Part shown: one piece after another, positions 1 through 12,218 of the stretch | How positions within the stretch are numbered: position 1 is the stretch's first letter | Layout: each line of letters opens with the position of its first letter | Source of the DNA: Ctena decussata | Taxonomy: Eukaryota; Mollusca; Bivalvia; Lucinida; Lucinidae | Direction: 5' to 3' | DNA length: 64,000 bases | Assembly (NCBI GenBank): GCA_963989385.1 | Contig: OZ022510.1 | Span: 33,113,448 to 33,177,447, forward strand | Notes under the pieces: generated by a model | What the model was told of the DNA's origin: nothing | Seen by the model: only the letters and a program-made list of their open reading frames with translations | Database searches by the model: none | Made by a program: the position numbers and the translations under genes

Positions 1-272
1 TTTGTTGGTTTCGTCGTGCCATATCTGTTAATGGAATTAGGCTCTTATCAAGCTAACGGTCGTAAAGCTAAGGGATGTTCCCTAAGAACAAAAGCATCAT
101 AATTATTATTCTTTGCTTGCACCTTTTTTTATCTTTATAGTTGATCATGTTATTTAACCCACCCAGCAATAAAGTCAGAAGTGTGAACAGTCATATGTAG
201 AAAAGCTTGTTTGATAGCTTTTTTGCGATACTTATTCAAAATAATTGGAAAAAAAACTCACAATTTTCTCAC

Positions 273-359
273 CTTGCCAAATGATGCCCCCATTATACCA
301 CTCGATAAATCCATTGTCAACGTCTGACTTGTAGATGCCCACAAGAACCTTCTTACCAC
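273..359 (-). CDS. GABA-B receptor-like exon 8 (end of ligand-binding domain)
   Basis: This exon completes a split glycine and then has 28 codons, GKKVLVGIYKSDVDNGFIEW then YNGGIIWQ, followed by one base (phase 1). The acceptor is ctcaccattgcag and the donor is CAAG|GTGAGA. It corresponds to the QGG-Y-KIG-YD---D-L--W-----W-GG stretch just before the transmembrane domain. The next exon must lie beyond the left edge of the window. The short exon and the roughly 10-kb intron upstream make it invisible to ORF scans. Confidence 0.84.
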
Positions 360-373
360 CTGCAATGGTGAGT

Positions 374-2195
374 GTACATGAGAGTAGTGTAAAAAATAAT
401 ATTTTGCGCGTGATACTTTTGCTCGAAAAGAAATAATTCGTATCTGACTTGCATATCGAATTCTACAAGACTTTTCTGTTAACGAGCTATTACTATACTG
501 ACTTTTGTATGTGTCCCTGTACAAAGCAAGCTCATACAGTACATAGCAAACAGTACGCAGTTGATAGCATATTACTGTGCTTCAGGGAAGTCATCTGTCC
601 CCTAACCCCCCCCCCCCCCCCCCCCATGTCAGGATACCGTTATGTCGCTATGCCATATGTTACCTGTACAGGTAAAGGTGTGAAAATTTATTCAACCAAT
701 CAGTGGACCAAAATTACCAGTTATAATATTTTCATTGGCAGACTGGAGGTGTTGACACAATGTGATCAAGAGACAGAATGACACTGTGGAAGTTAATCCT
801 TCTTATATTGTACCACTCCTGTCTTTAAATTTGCAAGAATGACAGGCTCTCCGAAAAATAATATTGACATCTTATATAATTCTTATAGGACAACAATAAG
901 ACTGAAGACATGCGCCCAGTGTATGGGTAAAACTCTATGTTTATTGCACCACTGCTACAAAGAGGCACACGGTTAATAACTTCCTGTTTGCTTCCTTCTA
1001 AAATGGGATCTACACGTAAGGCAATAATTTGGTCCTAGATGAACATTTGTTTCCTTTAAGAGATGACAACTCATGAGGAGGGAGGTAAAATAAAAAAGAG
1101 TTGCTTTCCCTGAAATTGTACCGATTCACCTGAATTCTGGGATAATTGTTGTTCATATTCTGTTTATTGTAGATTACATGTTACAGTTATCTACATAACA
1201 CGTGCAGGTCCTTAGAGATTTCATTCAGGACTTAATATTTTCAAGAAATTAACTGCTAAGTATAGTTTTGTGTTCACACATGAACAGCTTCTGCAAGGCA
1301 GTTATAAATAACCCTACGAGGAGCGTCCAAAAAGTTTTGTCTATCATCTCATTACTTTGATTACGGGTATGCTAGGCTAATGTATTATACCTCAATGAAA
1401 AGCCCTGACTCTCTTCTTCAAAATGATAACAAAACATTGATTGAATGAAATAATCTAATCATCTTTACTCCGGTTTTACATTCAGTCCTCCGTACGACTG
1501 CCCTAATTTCTTGTCGAAGAGCAATTTTAGTCTAAAATTTGAGATCGATGAAGACTATTATTCTAGATCATCGTCTTTTATATTATTTGGATCCTTTTGA
1601 AACTAATCAGTCTTTGAATCGACTGCCCAATTAAAATTAAGAAATTACAGTATGCTTTTTTTTCTGGTTTCGTCACCAGATATTGTCAGGGTCACTGACG
1701 AGGCTTTATTAGCCGAAACTACGTAGTCTGGCCCATGTTACTACTTCTGTATGTATTCTCTGCTCTTGAAGGAACTTTTGTAGATTTTAATTTGCGTTTC
1801 AGCTTGTGAATGATTCAAACGGTATATTTTTACTGGTAAACATTGCATCTTGCTGAAATTTTCTGTACTTCTACTCAAAACATCAACACATGAAGCCGAA
1901 TGAAAAAAAAATTACCGATATCCGTTCATTATTTACATGGAATACAGGTTAGATTTATGACACTATGGAAATACATCTTTACGTAAAGTTCAAGTTGCTT
2001 CTGAAGTGTAACAGGAGCACACTTTTGAATATTTTATTTCAGAGTGAATTGAAAATATCAGAAGCATTACAAAAGGAAATTTTGGAAAGGTTATAAACTC
2101 GTAAAATGAAAAAAAGAGTGAATCTGATAGTCTTTTGTGAGTTTCAGCAAAGTTGCAGAGTCTCGTTTGAATTTAAAGAGTAACTATACTTCAGG
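374..2195. other. Intron without recognised gene
   Basis: This is AT-rich non-coding sequence inside the receptor intron. It holds a 20-base C run at 606-625 and a fragment near 940-1015 (AATAACTTCCTGTTTGCTTCC-like) that recurs near 23745 and 54490. I saw no splice-ready coding segment here. Confidence 0.5.
606..625. repeat. Poly-C tract
   Basis: There are twenty consecutive C residues. The small open frame that runs through this tract is an accident of composition. Confidence 0.95.
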
Positions 2196-2199
2196 AACT

Positions 2200-2585
2200 G
2201 ACTGAATCAGATTCCAAACCCTATCCCCAACATCAAAGGGAAAGATTGAAAAAGACATCCCAACAAACAATAAATTACAAGTGATAAGCCGAGTCAGCAG
2301 CTCTTTCCCAAATAGGTGGCAACTGAGCTATCTTTATTGAACTAAATAACCCAGACCAACAGAAGGGCCACAACAGACCAAGCAAACCACACGAAAAGCA
2401 CTTAACAATTATTTTTACCTATTTTCTATTTTTATTATAGAAGGGTTAAAATGAGAACACAATAAATTAAACAGCACCGAACATAAAACAAATGCAACCA
2501 CAACGAAAGTACCGCCTTGGGACGGTCAGTAATAACTACTGGGGGGTTTAAACCGGTTTTACTGGGCCCAAACCTTCACCCTCAC
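2200..2585 (+). repeat. Dispersed repeat family D1, copy 1
   Basis: It shares a left part (AGCAGCTCTTTCCCAAATAG followed by GTGG) and a right part (CCACAAC..AAAGTACCGCC, GGAACGGTCAGTAA, ACTGGGGG..TTTAAAC) with copies at 18735-19120, 55000-55945 and, inverted, 58770-59085. The right boundary is followed by variable sequence ending in CCAAACCT. I see no coding capacity. The element class is unknown. Confidence 0.7.
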
Positions 2586-3433
2586 CTTCCGCTGCGGTGC
2601 ACACAATTGGTAGTTCGGTTCGTATGTAGCTTTTCGTTCTTGTTTCTGGCAACAGACGGTTTCAAACTGCGACAATAATTTCTGTTTTGTCCATGGTTAA
2701 AAACTGTGCTAGCATTTGGTAAATTCGTTTTGTAATGTTTGGCATACTGAAATTTATATTCAGCAACAGTAGGCATAGTAATGAGTTTTTGTGCCTCGAT
2801 CTTTAAGCCCAGTGGCCATTATATCAGCAATGTAAATTAAAATAATATTTTGGCGAACCAGAATAAAAGTATAAGCACCTCCATGTCAGTGTAAGCTATT
2901 TCCATTGTCGTTGCATGCATAAATATAGCAATATGTGTCCCTTAGAACTGGAACTAATAGATTTACTTAAGAATTCATGTGTTTTACACGCATAGTAGTT
3001 GCTTCAGTAAACTATCTAAATTGTCTTTAATTACGAACTTTTTTCAGGGTTTGTTTATCCATACCTGAAGAATATTTTGCAAAATTTAACAATAATTTTG
3101 CAAAGGCCCATTATGTATTATTCTGTGCATTGCATGCACTATCTACATGGAGTGCCAGTGGTGTGGGGGTATACCTTGATCGAAGCAAATTGTCACTTTT
3201 TCCTTTATGAATCATGAATCAGTTTTATAAAAACGTTTAGGCAAAGCATATGCTTCTTCAATGGTGTAATTTACAGAATCATTTTAATGCTTTTTCCCGG
3301 GAAATAAGGCGAGTGACAGAACTTTTTGAACGATCCTCGAAGAACATAATGTCGAAGTGACTCTAATTAGATGCCACAACGTATGTTCTCGTGCAAATTC
3401 AAAAAATGTTAGCCTCGAATGTCTTCAAAATTT

Positions 3434-3673
3434 TGAGCAGCAACATGACAAAACCAACAAATTTAAAGTGGCATGTACGCCCAGCGAAGACTCAGATCAG
3501 CCTGGGCTTCCACCCTATTCTATCAGAGTCTAAGCTGTGCGACTAAAGCGTAGCTAAGGGTCTAAACTACCGCCACGCCGACAGCGAAGACTCAGCTCAG
3601 AATGTGTGGATGCCAAGGCTGATCTGAGTCTTCGCTGGGCTAATTATATTGGTTTTGTCCTGTAGCAGCTCAG
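3434..3673. mobile_element. MITE-1 copy 1 (GAGCCGCGACACGA palindromic element)
   Basis: This is a degraded copy of the most abundant element here. It is about 235 bp, ends in inverted GAGCCGCGACACGAC, and is followed internally by AAAACCAACAAAGTGGC and GCGAAGACTCAGATCAG. The whole element is a quasi-palindrome. There is no coding capacity, so it would need a transposase in trans. The terminal bases are decayed (GAGCAGCAACATGACA). Confidence 0.8.
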
Positions 3674-3783
3674 CTTCAGCGAAACAGTTATAAATGACTC
3701 TATAACATGTTGTCGAAGTTACTCTAATTAGATGTCTCAACGAATTTTCTAATGCGAAAGCAAGAGATGGTAGCCTACATATT

Positions 3784-4022
3784 TGAGCCGCGACACGACA
3801 AAAACAACAAAGTGGTTGTGCGCACAACCCAGACTCAAATCAGTCTTGGCATCCGCCGAGTCTGATCAGAGTCTTCGCGGTCCGCATGGAGGTAGCTTAG
3901 ACCCTTAGCTACCCTTTACGCGCTTAGCGAAGAGTCTGATCAGACTGGGCGGATGCTCAGACTGATCTGAGTCTGCACTTGCCGCACAACCACTTTGTTG
4001 GTTTTCTCGTGTCGTGGCTCAA
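3784..4022. mobile_element. MITE-1 copy 2
   Basis: It has nearly intact ends (GAGCCGCGACACGACAAAAA and TTCTCGTGTCGTGGCTC). It lies only 110 bp from copy 1, so two insertions sit almost back to back. Confidence 0.85.
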
Positions 4023-4269
4023 TTTTCATCACTCCTGATATGGAATTCTGGTGCTTTAGGTTCAACTGATGATCTCTGAATTGCGTTTTTAATTATGTCA
4101 TATCAGTTAGTTTTTATGCAGATAAAATGTGAATATGATGAGCAGACTGACAGTAAATGGGATAAAGGATAAATTGACTATTTTTGTATTAAAAGTGCAA
4201 AATACAATTATGAACGTGAAGGACTCACGCCAGGTTTTGATTGAACATCAGAGTGTAATAAAAAGTGAA

Positions 4270-5640
4270 ATGTTGTTGAACCGTATACGTGCAGAACCTT
4301 GACCTGAACGGCTTAAGACAGGGCGAGAACTTGTCACCGATTTTATTTTCCCTGTACTTGAACGATTTAAACCACTATCTGATGGCTAACAACGCAAATG
4401 GTGTTGACTGTGAGGTTCACAACATAGATGTATATATGTATCTCAAAATACTTATTTTATTATACGCAGATGACACTGTCCTTTTTAGCAACACAGCTGA
4501 AGGCTTACAAAAGTCACTAGATATCTTTAAAACATATTGTGACAGTTGGAGATTCACAGTCAATGTCTCAAAAACAAAGATTGTTATTTTTTCAAGCGGG
4601 AGAAGAAAAACATATAAATTTCATTTTGGAAATTCTGACCTAGAAATAGCAAGGGAATATAAATATTTAGGCGTCAACTTAGCACAGTCTGGCTCATTTT
4701 ATCAAACCAAGAAAAACATAGTTGACCAAGCCAATAAAGCTCTTTTTGCTTTGCTAAAGAAAGCTCGGTCACTTCAACTACCCTATGACATACACTTAGA
4801 TTTATTTAACAAAACCATTAAGCCAATGCTTCTTTATGGGGCGGAGGTTTGGGGCTATGGTGATTGCACTGTCCTTGAGCGTGTGCATCTTAAATTTCTG
4901 AAGTATATTTTTCACTTAAAGAAATCGACACCGAGCTATATGATTTATGGAGAATTGGGAATTTTTCCGATAACTATTGATATACATTTGTTTTGGTGTA
5001 AACTGGTTGAAAATCTCAACACAGATATTTTAGAACCCAAACTGTCGTCACTTTTTTATTCAATGATCTAATATAAACAGCAAAACAACGAAATTCAGTC
5101 AGACTGGCTAAGTAATGTAAAAAACCTTGTTTGTTCTTTAGGATTTTCTGGTATATGGGATAGTCAGATTATAAATAATTCAAAATGGCTTATTACAACT
5201 TTGAGGCAGAAACTTCGAGATCAGTACATTCAAAAATGGTATACATTAACAACCAACAATATCAATTACCGATTATTTAAGGATGAATTCAAACAAAGCG
5301 ACTACTTCACTATACTGCCGGACAAAACTAGTAGAAATTTTCTTGCATTTCGAACCAGAAATCACCGTCTTCCAGTAGAAGCTGGAAGATGGTTAAGTGT
5401 ACCTCTTAATGATCGTAAATGTTTATTGTGTAATAATGACATTGGAGATGAATACCACTATATAATGAACTGTAGTTATTACTTAAACGTAAGGAAGCAG
5501 TATATAAAGCCGTATTTTTACAGACACCCAAATGTTCTAAAATATAATGCCTTGATGAATACCAAAAATGTTAAACAGTTAAAAGATCTGACAGGTGTAA
5601 ATTTATTGATAGAATTATAAAAGAAGTTTCGTAGTACCGC
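4270..5640 (+). mobile_element. 5'-truncated LINE (reverse transcriptase 3' half)
   Basis: One reading frame from about 4289 to 5620 covers the C-terminal half of a LINE ORF2. It begins at the RT GLRQGENLSP motif and has the catalytic LLYADDTVLF near 4463. It continues with EYKYLGVNL and a C-terminal C-x2-C-x8-H-x4-C knuckle (KCLLC...EYH....C). Motif A and the endonuclease are missing, as expected for a 5'-truncated copy. A single in-frame TAA at 5069-5071 is the only clear break, and the frame continues unchanged after it. The copy lies antisense to the host gene inside its largest intron. The 3' UTR end is not obvious. Confidence 0.85.
4289..5620 (+). pseudogene. LINE ORF2 remnant with one in-frame stop
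   Basis: The frame runs for 260 codons to TAA at 5069-5071 and then continues through IQSDWLSNVKNLVCSLGFSG to the end at 5620. The second part (FLAFRTRNHRLPVEAGRW, then the zinc-knuckle-like segment) is typical of the tail of molluscan non-LTR elements related to the I/jockey group. Clade assignment is tentative. It is non-functional because of the truncation. Confidence 0.82.
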
Positions 5641-6030
5641 CAGTTTTCGTAATACTGCCTGTTTTTTTTATTGTACTGTCATTGCACCATCTGTTTAGTG
5701 GACTTTTATAAGCTTACACCTACTGATATTGCAAATTCCAAACTGGTGTCATGTCATCCTTTGTAACAGGCACCCTAGTTACTTATTGTTGACAATATCT
5801 GCAAACTGAACGCAGTAACATATTGCTACTGACGTCCAATTTTTGGTGTATTGTTTTAGCATTCTTACAGTTTCTCATGCTGCTTTCATGTACTTTGTTT
5901 GCATGATTCATAAATACTAATTATTTGTTATAATCCATAAATCTTAATGTAAACATGCGCGCATTTATGCATCAATGTATAAAGTTAAAAATATGCAGCT
6001 TTAAGGCTTGTATATCTACTATATTTACAT

Positions 6031-6455
6031 TACGTGGATAATATAAAGATGGCTATAAACTAGGTAAGGGTCCGGCCCAATCAGTTGCCAGTCATCTCTA
6101 TAAGCACAATGTGAAAAATTGCAACTCTTCATATACGCTGGTGGTACGTAATTTTGTTAATAATCTAAGAATTATGGATTATAACTTAAAGACAGCAGAA
6201 ACAAAAATACAAAATTCTCATATGGTGTTGTATGTTGATATGGTATTTCTGTGTTTTTATTGTCATTGTTAGATTTATATGTGCTGTATACCACCAACAG
6301 ACTAGTATGGCTATTACTTCCTAATTAAATTTGGGGCTCGGGATCCGATATGAATATTTAACGTCCTTGTTTCGTATATGCATGTGATAACATGGAGGCT
6401 GCTATAAACTCGGTAGGGACAGACCCGATCAGTTGCCAGGTGTCTCCATGTTTAT
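6031..6455 (+). repeat. Pair of direct repeats (about 75 bp)
   Basis: GGCTATAAACTAGGTAAGG ... CAATCAGTTGCCAG at 6050-6090 recurs as GCTATAAACTCGGTAGGG ... GATCAGTTGCCAGG near 6400-6440. Both units have weak inverted ends. The nature is unknown. Confidence 0.45.
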
Positions 6456-7066
6456 AAACTGGTAAATCTTTTTTCATGATAAACAGGCTGTAATACCGGC
6501 GTGGAAGACAATCGAACTATTTTATTTTTATACCATCTTGTGCCCTCAAGGACCATGTTCTCGGTCTTATCTTGGCTTTTGATAGGTTTGGGGGACGCAA
6601 TTCACATAGGGGCCATAGATGGGTTCATTTTTCTTTGTGCCCGGCAAAGGAATTTGCCCCCGCCTCTGACCTGTTTTGTCTACCGATATCAGATGATAAA
6701 ACAACCGTTATGGGAATGGAAACAACAACAATTTTATAAGATAGTACTTAGTGAAGTAAATGTTTTCATGTATTAGGCGTCGCGTGAATGTGGGCCTTGA
6801 GCCATGCCTGTGCAGTACACGTTAATTTGCTAGAAGTCATGAATAGTATGCACAAGGGGGAGAACCCAGGTCGGACTGCGCAGACGCGCAAGCTGATCTG
6901 GGCCTTCCCTACTCGCGCAGGTCATTGAGTACCATTCACGCGAGGACAGTTATACATATTCTTCAATTCTCGTTATGCATTTGTGATTGAGTATGTTTTT
7001 TTGTCTTTATTGTATCTGACGTATTTGGCTATGCCGCCATGTGTCTTATCCATAGAATATAGAGGA

Positions 7067-7560
7067 TATTTGACTTTTTCAGTGTAAGATCGATTTTTGT
7101 TTCACCGAATGAACACCAAAAGCAGTATTTTCACGAGTGGCGAAGCCACGAGTGAAAATACCGCTTTTGGTGTTCATGAGTGAAATAAAAATTCGTCTTA
7201 CACTGAAAAAGTCAAATTTTCTATTTCTTTTATGCTTGAAAATTGCAATAATTCTGTTTATTCAAGAGCGTCAGCCATCACGACAGAAACACAACTTTTT
7301 TTCTAGCCGTTTTGCGTCAAATTTGATGCTTCCAGCGTGTTAATTGGGTATGATATAGGTTGTAAACACAGTTTGCAACTGAAAAATAGCTTTAAATATC
7401 ATTTTGATAAACAGATCTAAAAAAATTGCCAAGAAAGAATGCTTACATGAGACTTAGGCGGCCTGACGTCGCGTGCAGTAACAATGTTACGTTGGCGCTT
7501 TAAGTGACGTCATTAACGTCGTAATGACGTGCAAACATGCGTGACGTAATTTTTGTCAAG
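7067..7560. mobile_element. Hairpin/CRE-rich element, copy a
   Basis: A palindrome at 7067-7219 (arms AATATTTGACTTTTTCAGTG.., loop GGCGAAGCC) is followed by a body rich in ACGTCA motifs, including TGACGTCA at 7505-7512. The same architecture recurs near 25020-25328, 26475-26838, 27060-27330, 29905-30300, 50460-50835 and 59618-59938. The arm sequences differ between copies. Confidence 0.6.
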
Positions 7561-7859
7561 CCAGATAAGATTTAGCCAATTAATCAGCAAAAATCTTGAT
7601 GCTATTTCACAAAAATCCTTTTTCTGAAACAGTGAAATCGAAAGTGATAATTTCACTGTTTGAAACAGTGCGATTATCAGTTTCGATTTCACCGAGAAAT
7701 CCCTATGATTCATCGAAAAGTATAAAAGAAATACCTATTGCTCCTCATGTCGTTTACACATGTAAAACTGAGAGTAATAAAGAATTTGAATTAGGAAACG
7801 TAAGCAGCATTTATACAAATGCAAAGCATCTTTGTCCATATAAGTAGATCTCAGAGAAT

Positions 7860-7911
7860 AATAAATTGAACATAATAAATTGAACATAAAATAAATTGAA
7901 CATAAAATAAA
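7860..7911 (+). repeat. Short tandem repeat, AATAAATTGAACATA unit
   Basis: About three tandem copies of a unit of 15-17 bp (ATAATAAATTGAACATAA). Confidence 0.7.
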
Positions 7912-8056
7912 CTTAATTCGACGATTTTCAAAGACTAATTTTTGTGGTCATACTGTGTGCAATCAACGAAACTATAAACTAGTACTGACGTAAACATTTT
8001 ATTTACACCTATATTAGCATTACCATATCTCTCGTAATATCCATGTGTTATATAAA

Positions 8057-8294
8057 TGAGCCGCGACACGACAAAACCAACAATGTGGTTGTGCGCCCAG
8101 CGCAGACTCAGATCAGCCTGGGCATCCGCCCAGTCTGATCAGAGTCTTCGCTGTACGCAAGGCGGAAGCCCAGACCCTCAGCTACTCTTTGAGCACTTAA
8201 CAAAGAGTCTGATCAAACTGGATGGATGCCCAGGCTGATCTGAGACTGCACTGGGCGCACAACCACATTGTTGGTTTTGTCGTGTCGCGTCTCA
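8057..8294. mobile_element. MITE-1 copy 3
   Basis: It has intact terminal repeats, TGAGCCGCGACACGACAAAA and TTTTGTCGTGTCGCGTCTCA, around the usual internal quasi-palindrome (CAGTCTGATCAGAGTCTTCG / GATGCCCAGGCTGATCTGAG). Confidence 0.9.
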
Positions 8295-8350
8295 AATGTC
8301 CTGTTTTAGTGATACCTCGTGAATAGAAGGCCGACTATAAACGGTACCAA

Positions 8351-8599
8351 TTTAACTCTTTCGGCGCCAAATTTTTCAGACGACAAATTTTCGTCTGCTC
8401 AAATCATCAGACGACAGATTTGTAATTGGAAATTTTAACAATCTAAAGACATTTTTCATAAAATCAGGCTTTTTAAGTTCATATTTGAATGGCAAACAGT
8501 GTAGATCCTGATCAGACGGCTCTTTTAAGAGCCGGCTGATCTGGATATACGCTGTTTGCAAAGTCGCATTTTTGCGACTTTGGCGCCGAAAGAGTTAAA
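8351..8599. mobile_element. Palindromic MITE with TTTAACTCTTTCGGCGCC ends
   Basis: It has perfect inverted ends of about 19 bp (TTTAACTCTTTCGGCGCCA). Inside is a second hairpin, GGCAAACAGTG..GATCCTGATCAGACGGCTC / GAGCCGGCTGATCTGGAT..CTGTTTGC. This core is shared with MITE-2 and with the isolated hairpins at 29597-29670, 32795-32890, 36325-36395 and 45258-45336. Confidence 0.75.
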
Positions 8600-10023
8600 G
8601 AAAGTTTCTTTCTCTGAAATAACAAAAGTATGTCATTTTGCTTTGCGTTGGGTGTTTGGTTACCTATGAAAAGAATATTTTGAAGTACTATCGAACATTC
8701 GAGCATTTTGTTTGATAACCACTATCCCCCCATCCCACCCCTCCCCCCGCCCCTACCCCCTCACTTCCTCCGACCAAAGGCAATTTGTCTTATGAGGGTT
8801 TTGTTGTAGAATCTGCAATTTCTGGAGATGGCACCAGAGAGATTTTAGCCCCACTAAAACTGTTAGACCAAGGCTGACCAAATCTTTGCAGTGATTCACG
8901 GAGCAACATAAAAGCTATACTGAAACATTTCACAGTTACCCCGTTCACAAGGCCAAAGAAAGATAAAGTTCAAAATATTATATTTCCGTTTAAAATGAGG
9001 TCAAATCCTAGGCTGGTGATGTCTGTCAGGTAAAAACTGGCAAAAAAACAATGCACTGTGTATCATTTGACAGAATTTCATCTTAAAAATGCTAGCACAT
9101 TTTGAATTGATTCATGAGACAGAATACAGATTATGTGGCTCCGCCCAGACGTTAAAATTCGAAGAATCTGCACCTAAGGCTGTCTATTTCCCATTTAGTT
9201 TTGCACAGCAAATGATTAAGTCTGATCAACTAGAAAATAAATCAAAATAATATAATTAATTGAAGTCTAAAATAGATGTTGTCATCCTTTATAAAATAGT
9301 CATTTTATTTATAAATACATAGAATCTCATTAAAATATAGAAAATATGATGAGGCAACACACAAGATATCAACATGTTCAACAAAGAAAGAAACTATAGT
9401 GGTTTTAATTCAAACACCTGAACCAATTACAATATAACACCAGCATTAATCTCCCTATTACGATCTTGCTCTTGAAATAGAACCAGTACGTTTGTGCAAG
9501 CGTCGCGTGAGACTAAAGGATCTAGACAAAACAAGCCTGATATTTCCTTGTCTCTGCCTCAACCACATCAGATTCTTTCAGTCTCAATTTGTAAGGTTAT
9601 CATGTTATATTGCTAACGATGAAAACACGGAATGGATTTGCATCAGCAACTTGAAATGTTTGTATTATGCGTATGTGTACCTACGCAGCGCAAAAAAGAC
9701 AAAATGTGCCTGAGACCATGAGCATGAGCGAATACTAAAGCGTGTATCATCCTGTGAATCCATGGAACTCCAAATATTCCATGTCTGTATCCACAGTCTG
9801 CGTATTCAGAGGAATATATTTAGTGAAACAAAAACCCAATCAAATCAGTCTGCGCGTATGGCAAATTATGAATCTTAATCTTTCCGGTAAAAAAAAATCC
9901 AGAAGCCTTGAGACCGGCCCTCGCGATACATCTGCATTCGTATTATCAGATCCGCCTAATCCATTTTTGAGATCGGTTCAAAATAACTGATATACTAATG
10001 AAAGGGTCAAATCATCATAAAAT
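8600..10023. other. Intron without recognised gene
   Basis: It holds a CT/C-rich stretch at 8725-8765 and otherwise unremarkable AT-rich sequence. Small open frames at 9492-9990 show no family resemblance. Confidence 0.4.
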
Positions 10024-10323
10024 AAGCCGCCACGCGATAAAACAAACCTAATCAGCCTGACAAGAGTTTTCCTGTGCTGGAGGCTAGCTTTGGGTCAGTG
10101 AGAAAACAAAGTGGCTTGCGCGCTCAGCACAGACTCAGATCGGTCTGGGCATCCGCCCTGTCTTATCAGAGTCTTTGCTTTGTGCTACAAAAGTACATTA
10201 GAGTATAATCTAGCACCATGAGGGCAGCGCAAATTCTGATCGTACGGGGTGGACGCCCAGGCTGATCAGAGTCGTCGCTGGGCGCACATGCCACTTTCTA
10301 TGTTTTGAAATGCCGCTGCTCAA
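10024..10323. mobile_element. MITE-1 copy 4, adjoining exon 7 donor
   Basis: This is a divergent copy with an internal expansion on its left side. Its right end (ACATGCCACTTTCTATGTTT then TGCCGCTGCTCAA) stops about 17 nt short of the exon 7 5' splice site. Confidence 0.75.
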
Positions 10324-10341
10324 ATAATATTCGATTCTGAC

Positions 10342-10503
10342 CTTGTATCTGGTCAATTTTCACATCTTTCGTTGGTTCTCCAGTAATGTCAAACTCGACA
10401 TGTCCTGTAAGGCCAAGGAATGAAACATTTCTTGTACAAGATGTAATGATATCCCCAATGTCCGCATCGGAATAATTGAATTGATCTAAAGATTTTGGGT
10501 GAC
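10342..10503 (-). CDS. GABA-B receptor-like exon 7 (DQFNYSD, GLTGHVEF)
   Basis: This exon completes a split glycine codon and then has 53 codons, HPKSLDQFNYSDADIGDIIT through SFLGLTGHVEFDITGEP to KIDQIQ, followed by one base. The acceptor is ctcgtttcag and the donor is CAAG|GTCAGA. It matches the family region IQDFNYTD--LG-II----F-GVTG-V-F---G----I-Q, again closer to subunit 2 by eye. A copy of the 235-bp palindromic MITE ends only about 17 nt past the donor. Confidence 0.9.
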
Positions 10504-10690
10504 CTGAAACGAGAACAACAAAATACAATAAAAAAAATTAGGTATTGGTACTGATAGCTCTCAACAAACAATGTAGAGCATAATTAGACAGTTCAAAAAT
10601 GAGCTGTCCAATTAGGCGCTACACTGTTTGCCATTTCATATGCATCGCTTTGACGCAGTACTGCATTCATCAATTCAGTAAACCATGTCC

Positions 10691-10828
10691 CGAGGTTATA
10701 AAACTTGAGTACATTCTCAAACTCAAAATAAAGCACACTGATTGGCTGCTTCCGAGCACAAGCTTGGAAGCAGCCAATCAGTGTGCTTTATTTTGAGTTT
10801 GAGATTATACTCAACTTTTATAACCTCG
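10691..10828. mobile_element. MITE-3 copy 1 (138-bp near-perfect palindrome)
   Basis: The arms read CGAGGTTATAAAACTTGAGT, then ATTCTCAAACTCAAAATAAA, then GCACACTGATTGGCTGCTTC, around a loop CGAGCACAAGCTCG. Other copies are at 12039-12176 and 44063-44200. A remnant of one arm lies at 53538-53560. The transcript would fold into a long hairpin. Confidence 0.88.
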
Positions 10829-12038
10829 AACACAGACTGTCCCATTTAAGGACAATTACGGCAGTTTAAGTTTCCCAAATCTTAGACTGTTTGCTGTACG
10901 GACTGAACTGTATTAGAATATAACAAGAACAGGAGCCATGTCAGCAAAGTACATGAATTGAAAGAGTTCACACTACATGTATTTGTTTTATTCATGTTAC
11001 TTAACTAATTTAAAACTGTTTACAGCCAAAATGTTTCTGATGAGCATGGGCAACTTTTTCCCTCAGCCTCGTATAATCTACCTGTAAACGACGATATCGC
11101 GTGAGCTTGAAATAGCATTAAATTAGATAGGACATTGACAGTTTTTCTTTTTTTTTTTGTCTTCCCTGAATAAAAAATGAAAAATGTTGTGTTAGGTCAA
11201 TATAGTGCTCTTTTTTAGCTGCACATAGATATTTTTTTCAAACTTTTAAGCTTACATTTAATGCGGTCATTTTTGCTCTGATTAATATGGCCATCATTTC
11301 CTAATAGTATATAGGGAAAATAGAGAAAAAAGTTAACCATTTTCTACGTTTTTCTTAAAGCACGGATCTTAAGTCAAAAATGTTGTGTTATCCTAGTATT
11401 CTACACTATCTTACTAATCTTTTGATATATTTTGTAGGAAAATCAAAGAAATATTAGTGCGGTCATTTTTTACAAACTTAATACTACCCTACATCCAAAA
11501 ACTGAATTTTCAGTACCGCGCGTGACTATATCAAGGTGAGGAGAATTGTTGGGGACGGACTCTTTAAGACGGGACTTAAATGAAAAAGAAAAACAAAAGT
11601 ACGAAAAAAAAATACATAATAAAAAACGAAAGACAGAAAACTAACGTTTCATTAGAGAATGCAACTATGCACAAAGCATTTCCAGGAAGATATCATGTTT
11701 TACTAAATAATAATTATTCTGAGCAACTAATTGTTAGATGGCCATTGACTTGGACTGATCGCAGGATCTGCGCAAACATTGTAGATTTTATATATACACA
11801 TAGATCAAATGTGTTCAAAAAAGCGAATTTGATCTTAGTCATTTGAGAGTTACTCCAATAGGATAGCTTTGCTGATTTAATCACGTGCCCTGCCCTCTGA
11901 CAAGTGCTGCATGGCCTTATAGAAACAATTTTCTACTTTTAAAGATGTAATGTAATGAAATCATCTGGCTATGGAAATCATGTCCACCAAATTCACCCGA
12001 AACGTCCATCATCAACAGAAAACGTCCGCACCTGGGTC
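10829..12038. other. Intron without recognised gene
   Basis: AT-rich sequence between two MITE-3 copies. I saw no coding or repeat match. Confidence 0.4.
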
Positions 12039-12176
12039 CGAGGTCATAAAACTTGAGTATAATCTCAAACTCAAAATAAAGCACACTGAGTGGCTGCTTC
12101 CGAGCACATGCTCGGAAGCAGCCAATCAGTGTGCCTTATTTTGAGTTTGAGAATGTACTCAAGTTTTATAACCTCG
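12039..12176. mobile_element. MITE-3 copy 2, adjoining exon 6 donor
   Basis: It is the same palindrome as at 10691. It ends about 42 nt from the exon 6 5' splice site. The flanks CCTGGGTC (left) and GGGGGCCTGG (right) are shared with the copy at 44063, so the element may be slightly longer than the palindrome. Confidence 0.88.
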
Positions 12177-12218
12177 GGGGCCTGGTTATGCTATGTCTGA
12201 TATGAGAGACCACCTTAC

